64,000 bases of DNA from Anadara kagoshimensis (taxonomy: Eukaryota; Mollusca; Bivalvia; Arcoida; Arcidae). Made by a program: the position numbers and the translations under genes. The notes beneath the pieces were generated by a model. It saw only the letters and a program-made list of their open reading frames with translations. It was not told the DNA's origin and searched no databases. Position 1 is the first letter of the stretch. Each line of letters starts with the position of its first letter. The stretch lies in assembly GCA_021292105.1 (NCBI GenBank), contig CM037869.1, positions 27,543,536 to 27,607,535 on the forward strand, given 5' to 3'. Below, in pieces: positions 32,544 through 42,756 of the stretch.

Positions 32544-35500
32544 GGGTTCCCGTGTGATCAGTGTAACAAGGTCTTTAAACACCAGAAAGACCTTACTCGT
32601 CACCAAAAGGCCAAGCATTCGGGCGTGACATACCCCTGTGGTAAATGTGGAAAAGGTTTCCAATATGTTGGAGCCAGGACTCGCCATGAGAAGACCTGCA
32701 ATCCAGGGCCTAAACAATTTGACTGCAACGTCTGCGGGAAGCGGTGTGCTACAGAAGGTGGATTGAAACGCCATCAGGAAGTCCACCTAGACTCATCAAA
32801 ACCAACCACAAAGAAGGCATCAAAGAGAAAAAATGTAGACCCTGCACCTGTTTCATCAACAAAGAGATCCACTCCCTTACCTAAGCCCAAAAAATCTTTC
32901 CGCTGTCGCAAATGTGTTGAAGTGTTTGATAACCGGCATGATTTATGGGCCCATGGCATGCGCCAACATTACCAGGTTGGTGGAGGTTTACAACCCATGC
33001 CCTGGGGACCCAATCCAGCACCTTGGGAAAACGAAAACGGAACAGTAGATGAAGCTCTCCGGGAGGTGTATGAGACGGCTGAGCCGATTATCTTGGAAGA
33101 ACATCGCCCTGGACCTGTTGTATCTACCTACAATTTTCCTATTGACAACGGTATTAGCATCCAGCAACTCATGCAATTTACAGAGGATATATATCGAAGG
33201 GAGCAACATGCATTCCGCCTCAATCTCGTCTTTGGTGTCATTTTGCAAAATAGAGAAACGTTAAGCTATAGATACTTTCGGCCCTACAACAATTACACAG
33301 TACTGGACACGCCGATTTATATCTCAAGGAGAGAAGATATGAGAAAGTTGTTCTTACGATTGAGCCGCATGGATATTACCACTCATCTGCTAAGAAACCG
33401 TCCAGATACGAAATGGATACCTGTTCTTCTCACCAATGTCGTTTTTACCATCTACAGTACCCATTATCCTCTTGGTATTGGAATTGTTCCCGACTATTTG
33501 AGAAACCATCATGCCGTCGTTCCCTTAGAAATCAACAAAAACACCGGCGATGCCTACGATGATTCCCTCTGCGCTTTCCGTTGTTTGGCTGTTCACCGTG
33601 GCTATGATGTGAAAAGTTTGGAAGGTGCAGCTCACGAATATTACAAACAATGGTCCAAAGATGACATAACCTTCTTCCAGGGTGTGTCTTTCTACGAGTT
33701 TCCGAAATTCGAGGAAACTTTTCAAGTCAACCTAGAGGTCTACTCCCTGCACGAAAACGAATGGGCCGAATCCATCTACAAATCAATGGGTCGTTATACA
33801 GACACCATGTATTTGAACATGCACGAATACCACCTTTCATATATTAAGGACTTTGCAGGTTACGCCAAGAAATTCCAGTGTCAGACGTGCGAACGACATT
33901 TCAATCAACCATCTGATCTCCGCCGTCATCAGGTCAACTGCACCAACAAAACAAAATACGTTTTCCCTGGTGGTTTCTTCAAATGCAATGAAACCGTTTT
34001 CGGAAAGTTGGAGCAATTTGGCATTGTGGTACCGGACACAGAACGCATCTATCCATGGTTCATTACTTATGATATGGAGTCCATGTTAGAAAATGTGTCA
34101 GAAAGCAGTACCGAACGACTCGTCTGGACCCAAAAGCATGTTCCCATCAGCATTAGTATTTGAAGCAATGTGGAGGGATATACACAACCAGAATGCATCG
34201 TCGATCCCGACCAAGAACAATTAACTGAAAAGTTCATTAAGACTCTACAAACTATAGCAGAAGAAGTCAAGCATTTGGCGTGTGAGAAATGGGGATGGGT
34301 GCTCAGAGAACTCGATAACGTGTTGGAATCACTGACAACAGATGAAACAAAAGAAAGGGATGATTTGGATGAAGAAAAAGAGGCTGACACATTGGGGAAT
34401 AACATGAATGCAAATGCCGTTAAAACGATGATTAATCAAATGCGAATCTACTTGACACAAGTTCCAGTTTTAGGCTTTAACTCGGCGCGCTACGATCTCA
34501 ATCTGGTCAAGCAAAAATTAGCTAGACATCTTAAGATGCACGAATCCAATAACACATTTGTCGTTAAGCAGAATAATGTTTACAGCTGTATCTCTTCATC
34601 AACACTCAAATTTTTAGATATCACACAATTCTTAGCACCAGGCACTTCTTACAGCAAGTTTCTCAAAGCATATGATGTCAAAGAAGCAAAAGGGTATTTC
34701 CCTTACGAATGGTTGACCGATGCCAGTAAATTAGAAAGTACTTCCCTACCTCCTCACGAAGCCTTTCACAGCTCTCTCAAAGGTGAAAACATCACGATGG
34801 AAGAGTATGAATTCTGTCAATCCATTTGGAAAGATCAAAATATGACCTGCTTCCGAGATTTCTTAATCTGGTACAACAATCTCGACGTTGCACCTTTCGT
34901 TACTGCTGTAGAACGGTTACAGAAATTCTATACCCAACGAGGTATAGACGTTTTCAAAATAGCGATGTCAGCTCCTGGAATTGCACGTCAAATGCTATTC
35001 AAAATTGCCAAGGAAGAGGGCGCCAATTTTTCTCTTTTTAGTCGTTTAGATGAAGATTTGTATCAGACATTTAAGGATAATATTGTCGGTGGGCCTAGCA
35101 TTATCTTCTCTAGACACCAAGAAGCCGGAAAAACACAAATAAGGGGTGGGAAGCTTTGTCAAAAGATTATTGGATTTGACGCCAACGCCCTTTACTTGTG
35201 GGCGATCGATCAGGAAATGCCTGTTGGTCCGTTCATTCGACGGAAAGCTCCGCATTTCAGACCGCAAGTGCGGGACAAATTCATGTCGGCCTACCACTGG
35301 ATGAATTGGCTTAATGTTATTGGTGAAGCCAATATTCAACATAGATTAAATTGTGGAGAAGAAAAACGGGTAGGGAGGTACCCAGTCGATGGTTGGGATG
35401 CTGAAACAAATACAATTTATCAATTCCATGGGTGTTATTATCACGGACACAAATGCACCATAACCCGTGACGTCAAGGATAAGAAATGGTGGCAGCGACG

Positions 35501-36959
35501 CCAGTCTAAATTGGCTAGGACCGAAAACACCACGAAATACTTGAGACAGCAAGGCTACACAGTCGTTGAAATGTGGGAGTGTGATTTCAAAGAATATCGC
35601 CGATGTCATCCAAAGATTGAAGAATTCATCACTGCATCAAGACCCACTTTCTATCAAAAACACAAGCGTGAGGTGACAGAACACCAAATTTTAGAAGCAG
35701 TGATTAAACAGGAATTATTTGGAGCCTTGGAAGTTGATATCGAAGTGCCCGAAAAATGGCCGACTTATTTTTCACACCCTACTATGTCCCCGTATCAATA
35801 CTTCCAGGAAATGTCGCCTCTCTTTTGCACCACGGATGTACCATACGAGGTCATTGGGGAGCACATGCAACAACATGTCACGGAACATAATTTGTCTACC
35901 AAGCCTAGACGACTTTTAGTAGGCGGAATGAAAGGCAGAAACATGCTGCTGGCCACGCCTCTCCTAAAGTGGTACCTACAGCATGGGATGAAAGTCACCA
36001 AGATTCATCAAGTTGTAGAATACCTACCACAGGCTTGTTTTAAACGTTTTGTTAGTGATGTGAGTGAGGCTCGACGGTTAGGCGATACTCATCCAGACAA
36101 GTCGATCATAGCAGATACGATGAAACTCATCGGGAACTCGGGCTACGGATCCCTCATCATGGACAAAACGAAACATAAAGACGTCGTCTATGTTCAGGAC
36201 GAAGGACCGGCATGCCTTCTCATTAATCAACCCCTCTTCCGAAAAATGGAATGCATTGACGCAGAAAATCAATACTATGAAGCGGAGATGGCCAAAAGTA
36301 GGATAAAACTAGATCTTCCCATACAGCTAGGTTATTTTATTTTGCAGTACGCAAAATTACGCATGCTGCAATTCTATTATGATTGCCTCGATGTCTACAT
36401 TGATCGGGCAGATTTTCAGTACTGTGAAATGGACACCGACAGTGCATACCTGGCTATCTCCGGAAAGTGTATCGATGACGTCATCAAACCCAATATGAGA
36501 TCGAAATACGAAGAGGGTTTACGGGGCCACTGTAATGATACGGATATCAAAGCAGATGCTACGATACACTGGTTTCCCCGTACGTGCTGCAAGAAACATT
36601 CCAAACATGACAAAAGAACAGCTGGTTTGTTCAAAATAGAATATGAGGGAGAAGAAATGGTGAGCCTTTGCTCTAAAACCTATATTGTAAGGAAAATGGT
36701 GAAAGATCCACAGACACAGGAGGAGACTGATGAGTTTAAATTCAGCTCCAAAGGTGTAAATAAACGGAATGTGCAAGAACCGATGGACATTTTCCGCAAT
36801 GTGTTACTATCCGGAACAGCTGCCACGACCACTAACCGTGGGTTTCGAGTGCGTAATAACACCATGTATTCTTACACCCAAGAAAAGCGAGGGTTTTCGT
36901 ATTTTTATTGTAAAAGAAAAGTGTGTGATAATGGTGTAGATACCGAGCCCTTGATTTAG
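32544..36959 (+). pseudogene. polB: Polinton family B DNA polymerase, one nonsense codon
   Basis: One frame of about 1,470 codons broken only by TGA at 34161-34163. N-terminus: four zinc fingers (CDQCNKVF, CGKCGKGF, CNVCGKRC, CRKCVEVF) and a fifth, CQTCERHF, near 33880. A Cys/His module follows (LCAFRCLAVHRG at 33560, HLSYIKDF at 33832). Exonuclease motifs are YDMESM (34070), GFNSARYDLNL (34472) and YNNLDVAPF. An inserted endonuclease-like segment has VDGWD and FHGCYYHG. Polymerase motifs are DANALYLW (35178), KLIGNSGYGS (36123) and EMDTDSAY (36426). This is the protein-primed replicative polymerase of Polintons. The TGA sits just after exonuclease motif I, so a full product would need readthrough. 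A one-base loss near 36945 may hide ~55 more acidic residues. Confidence 0.93.
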
Positions 36960-37207
36960 TCGTCTGTCCGTTGTCTAACAAAAACCAACAAAACGAAGAG
37001 GATATTCAAAAAGAAGAAGAAACAGAAATGGAGTTTGAACTGGTCGATAGACGGGGAAATGAGACACAACAAGAAAAAGCAGAAACGTTAAATGAAAAAG
37101 AACATTTAGAAAACAGATGAACGAAGAACAAATGGAAGTAGATGACGATATAAATGACTTCGAGATGTTAGAACTGTTGGCTGAACTTGCAAAAGAAAGC
37201 GCCGATG

Positions 37208-37213
37208 AATAAA
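37208..37213 (+). promoter_or_regulatory. Polyadenylation signal after polymerase
   Basis: AATAAA overlaps the stop of a short acidic reading frame and lies about 250 bp after the polymerase stop and 260 bp before the ATPase start. Confidence 0.45.
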
Positions 37214-37434
37214 AGCCACGGTACCACCCGAGACAGATCCGTGGTTTCTCGTACAGAAGTAGAGACGCACTACCTAAGAAAGATCGTGTCTTACCTGCTT
37301 CTGTATGGGATTTCAAATTTGAAACAACAACAAAAACACTAGGGAGCAAACACCCATCCCCACCCCTAAGAGCACTTCCACCTTGTCGTGGTTTAGGGGC
37401 TTAAGTCTTAAGTAAGACGACCAAGAGAAGTGCA

Positions 37435-37443
37435 TATATAAAG
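37435..37443 (+). promoter_or_regulatory. TATA box of the ATPase gene
   Basis: TATATAAAG lies 33 bp upstream of the ATPase ATG, the classical spacing for a short leader. Confidence 0.6.
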
Positions 37444-37476
37444 CAGAGAGAGAGGTGCGACTGTCATCATTTCGAC

Positions 37477-38112
37477 ATGTATCCTTTCCCTGGTTGCACG
37501 TCTATCTCCGTGTCTGGAGCTACGTGTAGTGGCAAGACCATGTGGCTTTTTCGTTTGTTAAGAAACAAAGACCAGATGTTTCTAAAACCACCGGACAAAG
37601 TATTGTACTGTTACGGTGCTTACCAACCCTTATTCGAAAGCATGGAGAAAGAGTTACCGTTCATAACGTTTCATCCGGGCTTACCTACAGAAGCAGATTT
37701 AGAGGGTTTAAGCGATCAAAATCACTGTAATATCGTGGTATTGGACGACCTTATGGAAGCTGTGACGTCATCACCAGAGATGGAACAATTATTTGTTAAA
37801 GGAATGCACCATCGACATTTGACCGTCATTTATCTGAATCAGAATTTATATTGTAAAGGCAAGCATGCCCGGACGATCAACCTCAACACCCACATATTGG
37901 TGTTAATGAAGAACCCCAGGGACGTCTCGCAATTACAATGTGTAGCTCGTCAAGCATTTTTAGGCAGGAGTCGTTACGTCATGGAAGCTTACAAAGATGC
38001 AACATCCGAACCTTACGGTTATTTAATCTTAGACCTTTCACCCATGGCCGAGGATGCGTATAGAGTGAGAACATTGATCTTTCCTGAGGAAGACACCATC
38101 GTCTATAAATAA
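37477..38112 (+). CDS. Polinton packaging ATPase, A32/FtsK-HerA type
   Basis: An intact 211-residue ORF starting just after its own TATA box. Walker A is SGATCSGKT (residues 13-21), Walker B is NIVVLDDLM (about residue 86), and a conserved LNQNLY segment follows (about residue 123). In the family this ATPase drives genome packaging into the capsid during virion assembly. Length and motif order are typical. It is the only core gene of this copy with no break, and its stop codon lies inside a TATAAATA motif that may serve the next gene. Confidence 0.93.
   Translation: MYPFPGCTSISVSGATCSGKTMWLFRLLRNKDQMFLKPPDKVLYCYGAYQPLFESMEKELPFITFHPGLPTEADLEGLSDQNHCNIVVLDDLMEAVTSSPEMEQLFVKGMHHRHLTVIYLNQNLYCKGKHARTINLNTHILVLMKNPRDVSQLQCVARQAFLGRSRYVMEAYKDATSEPYGYLILDLSPMAEDAYRVRTLIFPEEDTIVYK
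38104..38111 (+). promoter_or_regulatory. TATAAATA motif overlapping the ATPase stop
   Basis: TCTATAAATA spans the last codons and stop of the ATPase, 53 bp before the next start codon at 38164. The same motif overlaps the protease stop and precedes the major capsid gene. Confidence 0.5.
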
Positions 38113-38163
38113 GACTGTTACACGTTTTGGATTCATTCGATCCTCGAATGTCGAGGTGTCAAG

Positions 38164-38698
38164 ATGCAGAAAATGGTATTAGTTCCCTATGATAGATATC
38201 AACGATTAACGGCTTTAAAACCTGGTGTAAAGCATACACAAGAGGACGTGAAAAAATGTACAACCCGAAGTCATTATTCCAGAGAATGAACCAGAGGTGA
38301 AAATATTACAGAAGATAGACCGAGTTGAAGATATTTTAGTAGCCGTACCCGTTAACGTTAGAAACAAAGCGAGAGTCTTACTCAATCATTTACGGAAACA
38401 TTTAAAGTGGAACGAGCGTGGTGAAATCTCCGCAGACGGGCGCATCATACCTGGATCGAACATCGTCGATTTAGTTAAAGTCAGTGTCAAAGAGTATAAA
38501 GACTTTAAACCCGTAGGACTGGAGGCGTTTAGCAAAGTGGTATACGACAGCAACGCACCGCTCAGTTTACTGGCACCCTCCAAAAGACAGATTGGATCGG
38601 GACTACCTCCGCCTCCCGGCATACCCGTGAGAACAAAAACAGTGAAACGAAAAGCAAAAAAACCTGTTGAAAACAAAATCAAGTGGTTGAAATTATGA
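38164..38698 (+). pseudogene. Conserved Polinton small protein, one frameshift
   Basis: The ATG at 38164 opens KMVLVPYDRYQRL, an N-terminus I recognise from Polinton-linked hypothetical proteins. A one-base shift in an A run near 38250 moves the frame. The rest (VPVNVRNKARVLLNHLRKHL, GRIIPGSNIVDLVK, a proline-rich hinge and a lysine-rich end) continues to the TGA at 38696-38698. Helical and basic, about 178 residues in total. It lies between ATPase and integrase, and its stop overlaps the integrase ATG by ATGA. The function is not known to me; a capsid-associated or DNA-binding role would be a guess. Confidence 0.7.
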
Positions 38699-39841
38699 AT
38701 GACTATTTAGCTAGTATCTATTACGACCCTGAACATCCGTCTGCTTTTGCAGAGTGGATAAATTATACAGAGCGGTCAGAAAAGAAGGCAAGTTGGTTTT
38801 GGGTAGACAGAAAATCAAAAATTGGTTACTAAAACAAGAAGATTATGCCGTACACAGAGAAGAAAGAACAAAATTCAAGCGTAGAAGAGTGATTGCCCCT
38901 TTCGTCGATTACCAATGGGACGTGGATACGGCCAACATGGTATATTACGCCAAACAAAATGATGGATTTAAACACTTTTTGTTAGCTATAGACATCAAGT
39001 CTAAATTCGTTTGGACCGTGCCCTTACGCACCACCACGGGAAAAGAAATGGTCAAAGCATTTATCCAGATTTTTGAAAAGGGGAGAAAACCTACTCGTAT
39101 TCGTAGTGATAAAGGCAGCGAATTCAACAACAAAGACCTGAAACGCTATTTAAAAGAACAACGTGTTGGTTACTTTGTGACGCAAAATATGGTGAAAGCG
39201 TCGTATGCCGAAAGGGCCGTCAAGACCATAAAGTCTCGGATTCAACATTACATGACCAAGAAACAGACTCATCGATGGATAGACGTGCTTGATAAAATCA
39301 CGACAAGTTATAACAAAACATATCATCGCACTATTAAGAGAACTCCAGCTAGTGTGACACCTAAAGATTCCGTAAATTTATGGAAGACCATTTACGAGGT
39401 CAAAGTTCGACCTAAAACAAGTCCAAACGAAACGACGAATCTAAGAAAACACCCTATCGAAGAATTTACAAATTCAAAGTGGGATGTGGTTAGGATATCC
39501 TTCTTAAAAAGACCATTCCAGAAAGAATACGACGAACGCTGGAGCAGGGAACTTTTGTAGTGACGGAACGTTTCGTGAGAGAAGGCATACCACAATACAA
39601 GTTGAAGGATTACGCCAATGACGTCATCGATGGAACGTTTTATCAGAATCAGTTAAATAAAGCTTACGAACAAGAAGTGTATTTTATAGACAAGTGTTGA
39701 AAACTCGTGGAAAGGCAAAAACAAAGCATATTTGATCCGTTGGAAAGGATGGGGAACGAAATACGACTCTTGGATTGGAGAAGATGCCTTCAAAAGTATA
39801 AAAGGGAGTGACGTACGACGACATCGTCATAATCGTTCGAG
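38695..39841 (+). pseudogene. int: Polinton integrase with chromodomain, frameshifted
   Basis: Retrovirus-type integrase. The ATG at 38695 overlaps the previous stop. The N-terminal ~18 codons are followed by a one-base shift near 38752. The core then runs uninterrupted to 39545 with the D,D,E residues in QWDVDTANM, IRSDKGSEFNN and KASYAERAVKTIK. After a second shift near 39543 come TERFVREGIPQYKL and DVIDGTFYQ, and after two more shifts (about 39698 and 39714) a chromodomain-like YLIRWKGWGTKYDSWI. It would insert the element and make the 6-bp target duplication. A catalytic core peptide could still be made, but not the full protein. Confidence 0.88.
39797..39804 (+). promoter_or_regulatory. 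TATA box before the minor capsid gene
   Basis: TATAAAAG inside the integrase 3' end, 38 bp before the ATG at 39842. Confidence 0.55.
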
Positions 39842-40256
39842 ATGACGGTGCGGATGGTTCTCAACTCCAACGACTCCAAAGACATTTATCCCGATAACAA
39901 ACCGTTCGATTTTCGAGTCCATCTGTCGAAACCTTTACAGTTTTTGGGCAATTGGGAAGTGGCTTTATTGGAATTTACCTTTCAAGGAGCCAAGAAATCG
40001 GTGGAAACGCAATTATTTGTGTGTTGCGATTTAGTAGACGATTCCATCGTGGGAGCACGAGAAACACCGCTACTTAGACGAGTTTTTCTACAACGGAAAC
40101 AGGAAAACTTGATTTACGATCAGCCTTACTCAGTACATTTGAGAAACGCCGAGTTCCAGTCCGTGCACATCTATATAAGAGACCAAAGACGAATTGGCTT
40201 CATTTCTTACGGGAGAAGTGACCGTGACACTACGCGTCAAGAGAGTGATCTTTTAA
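39842..40256 (+). pseudogene. Probable Polinton minor capsid protein, one frameshift
   Basis: ATG at 39842, 38 bp after a TATA box. MVLNSNDSKDIYPDNKPFDFRVHL, GNWEVALLEF, VCCDLVDDSIVG, PLLRRVFLQ and VHIYIRDQ are features of a conserved Polinton protein of ~140 residues. A one-base shift near 40187 changes the frame; the natural end (GEVTVTLRVKR) stops at 40254-40256, five bases before the next gene. Beta-rich composition and position next to the major capsid gene suggest the penton-type minor capsid protein, which is a family-level inference. Confidence 0.65.
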
Positions 40257-40260
40257 AAGC

Positions 40261-40647
40261 ATGGCGGGCTCTATTTACGTCTCTGATCCGGCTATCTGGA
40301 GAAAATTTTACAAGAACATGTTAAGCGGAAAATTTCGACCGGAACAATACAGACCTAACCAGACGGGAGGATCGGGAGTGGCTGGGATGTATGCGGACAG
40401 TCCTTATATGATTCCGGTCAATCCTCATGTCGACAACAAAGAAAAATTCGTCGTGGGAAAACAGGTCACGCCTATGGCAGCCGAGGTAGAGAGAGCCAAG
40501 TCCGAACTGAAAGACGCCATACTAAAAGATCGACCTCACGTCCCTATAAATAGGAAGAGAAGCACGAAATCCGTCAGTTCTAAACGAACCATCGAGGAAG
40601 CAACACCTACTACGGGATTCAACATATTCAACAAAAGGCGAAAATAA
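40261..40647 (+). CDS. Small basic Polinton protein
   Basis: Intact 128-residue ORF beginning MAGSIYVSDPAIWRKFYKNM. It has a glycine-rich stretch (QTGGSGVAGMY), a charged helix (EVERAKSELKDAI) and a basic tail (NRKRSTKSVSSKR ... FNIFNKRRK) that could be a nuclear-localisation or DNA-binding signal. It lies tightly between the minor and major capsid genes (TAA overlaps the next ATG by one base), so a virion-assembly role is likely by context. No family function is known to me. Confidence 0.65.
   Translation: MAGSIYVSDPAIWRKFYKNMLSGKFRPEQYRPNQTGGSGVAGMYADSPYMIPVNPHVDNKEKFVVGKQVTPMAAEVERAKSELKDAILKDRPHVPINRKRSTKSVSSKRTIEEATPTTGFNIFNKRRK
40545..40553 (+). promoter_or_regulatory. TATAAATA motif upstream of the major capsid gene
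   Basis: CCTATAAATAGG lies about 100 bp before the ATG at 40647, inside the preceding small gene. Same core as at 38104 and 42409. Confidence 0.45.
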
Positions 40648-41957
40648 TGGCTTTTCTGAACGATGACCTTAATACGATTGGACAAACATCCTCTCTTGCA
40701 TTATTTACTGCCCCTGCCAATCAGGTGCCGTGGAGAAGATTTATTTCAACGAATGTAGACCCGTCTCAGCGTTTACTTCGGACGATGCGCCTATAGAGAT
40801 CACCGTACCCGGGGATGGCAATGCTTATATGGATTTGAAAAGAAGCCGGCTGTACATGAAATGTAAGATCGTGAAAGCGGACGGATCTGCCTTAGCTGTA
40901 CAAGAAGAAACGGGGATCATCAATATGCCTCTACAGACCTTATGGAGCCAGATCGATGTCTGCATGAACAATAAACTGGTTTCGCTCAATACCAGTCACT
41001 ACCCTTGGAAGGCCTACCTGAAACAGCTCCTTTCTAACGGATACGATGTAGCCGATTCACAGTTACAGTCACAACTGTTTTATCTGGACGATCCCGATTT
41101 AGACGATACGGATCCCTACAACTGTAGTAACGGAGGCCTATTATCGAGATATGCCTTTACCCAAGAATCCCGAGAGTTTGATTTGGAAGGTCCTTTATAC
41201 GAAGACGTGTTCCGTTTGAACAAATACTTACTCAATGGTATTAACCTGCATTTTAAATTTTATAGAACAGAGCTTCCGTTCGTCCTTTTTGAGCCAGGAA
41301 AGCATCCCCAGTTACAAGTTGGTGATTTTGGATGTGGCATTCAAGGCTTGTATGATCAAGGTGGACAGCGGCGTGCTCATCAACATGCAGAAATTCTCAA
41401 AGACATACCGCCAAGTATGCTTTAACGAGAACGGAAGTCAAGATGCAAACCGTACCTTCTGGATCGGGTTCTTCATCTGGCAGAACGTGTGGACCAACAA
41501 TATGCCGTTTAAAGCTTATTTCGTGTTCGTCAAACAAACGGCAGTGAATGGAGATTACACCAAGAATCCCTTCAATTTCTTGAACTTGGCAGAGGAAGTG
41601 GCTTTGTACGTGAATGGAGAAAGCCTACCAACTAGACCCATGAAAATGGATGTGGGAAATAACAGAAATTACGTCACACCTTTCGTCAACTTGTTTGAAG
41701 TGGCCGAAAAATGGAACAGGATGCCGGGCTGATGATCACCAGAGAGACGTATGGTAAAGGATTCGCCATTTATGCTTTTGTTTGTCTCCGTGTGATCTGG
41801 GTGCCGACTATATAAATCTGGTACGGAAAGGGAATGTCAGATTGGAAGTGAAATTTGCCACAACAACAACAGAAACCTTGAATTGTATCGCTTACGCCGA
41901 GTTTCCTGCTTTAATCGAAGTCGACGAGAGCAGAGACGTTAAATACACCAGAGTATG
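40647..41957 (+). pseudogene. Polinton major capsid protein (F54H12.2-like), multiply frameshifted
   Basis: Pieces in three frames give a ~435-residue protein resembling nematode F54H12.2, which I take as the Polinton double jelly-roll major capsid protein. Start [14 protein letters not shown] (40647); [49 protein letters not shown]; then NPFNFLNLAEEVALYVNGE; and GNVRLEVKFATTTTETLN, AYAEFPALIEVDESRDVKY at the end (TGA 41955-41957). One-base shifts lie near 40727, about 41315, 41725 and 41785. It would form the hexon-like shell. The frame remains clear because substitutions are few, but no full product is possible as sequenced. Confidence 0.85.
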
Positions 41958-42413
41958 AATACGGAACAGTTAATATGCGTCATACGAGAAAACGCTTGTT
42001 TTTCGGACACGGTAAAAGGCGTGTTTTCACCGGACACATTACCGTCAAAAGTGAGTTTTTATCCTTCGGCTTACATATGCAATACCGACGAGTCCCATCT
42101 ACCTGGAAGACACTGGGTCGCCTTTTGGTTTCAAAGTCCACGGTACGCCGAGTTTTACGACAGTTTGGGGCATTGTCCTAGCTATTATGACAAACGCTTC
42201 GAACGATTTTTAAAAGACAATAGCAACGTTTGGAATATTCGACGAAAGCAGTACAGAACAATCGATCCATGACGTGTGGGTATCACGTTTTATTTTATTT
42301 ACTCATGAAATGTCGTGACATACGTTACCGATATCATTGGATTGTTGTTAAAGCAAGACTTTCCCGATCAGTACGTTTATGATTTCATCAGCAGCTACTT
42401 TGATTGTCTATAA
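41955..42413 (+). pseudogene. Polinton adenovirus-type cysteine protease, two frameshifts
   Basis: The ATG at 41955 overlaps the capsid stop. ESHLPGRHWVAFWF holds the catalytic His, EFYDSLG the acidic residue, and in the next frame MTCGYHVLFYLL the catalytic Cys (about 42270). Breaks occur near 42245 and 42318; the natural C-terminus (QYVYDFISSYFDCL) stops at 42411-42413 inside a TATAAATA motif. This Ulp1-like protease matures capsid proteins in related adenoviruses and virophages. The His and Cys are in different frames here, so it is inactive as sequenced. Confidence 0.82.
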
Positions 42414-42416
42414 ATA
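42409..42416 (+). promoter_or_regulatory. TATAAATA motif overlapping the protease stop
   Basis: TCTATAAATA contains the protease stop codon and stands 30 bp upstream of the next ATG (42446), a classical TATA spacing. Confidence 0.55.
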
Positions 42417-42445
42417 CTGTCAAACTATGTTTGACGTCATTCATC

Positions 42446-42756
42446 ATGGATCGCAGCATAAGAACGCACGCCTCGTTTTTACGTTTGATGTATGCGACAC
42501 ATTCCCAGCAGAGAAGCGCCTTGATACAAACCCTGTCTGAAGAACAACTACACGTCCTGAGTGAAGTGATTTACAATGTCTACAAAGGAACGCTACCGCT
42601 CAGTCGTTATTACATCAAGAAATTAAAACCTTATCGTAAAGAGATAAAACCGTGATTGATCGAAACGTTGGAAAAGAGACGAAAATTGACCTACTGGTAA
42701 AGAAAGAAAAAATGCTTCCATGGTTATTGAAACCCATTCTGCATTTATTGAAATGA
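42446..42756 (+). pseudogene. Small helical Polinton protein, one frameshift
   Basis: The ATG at 42446 follows a TATA box by 30 bp. SQQRSALIQTLSEEQLHVLSEVIYN and LSRYYIKKLKPYRKEI form a helical, basic protein of the kind that accompanies capsid genes in many mollusc and cnidarian Polintons. A one-base shift near 42653 moves the end (KKEKMLPWLLKPILHLL) to another frame, stopping at 42754-42756. About 102 residues in total. Function unknown. Confidence 0.6.

Noticed and set aside
40261-40324. C-terminal end of the 39842 ORF as annotated by its long frame
   Set aside because: After the frameshift near 40187 the residues are out of frame; the natural end is at 40256.
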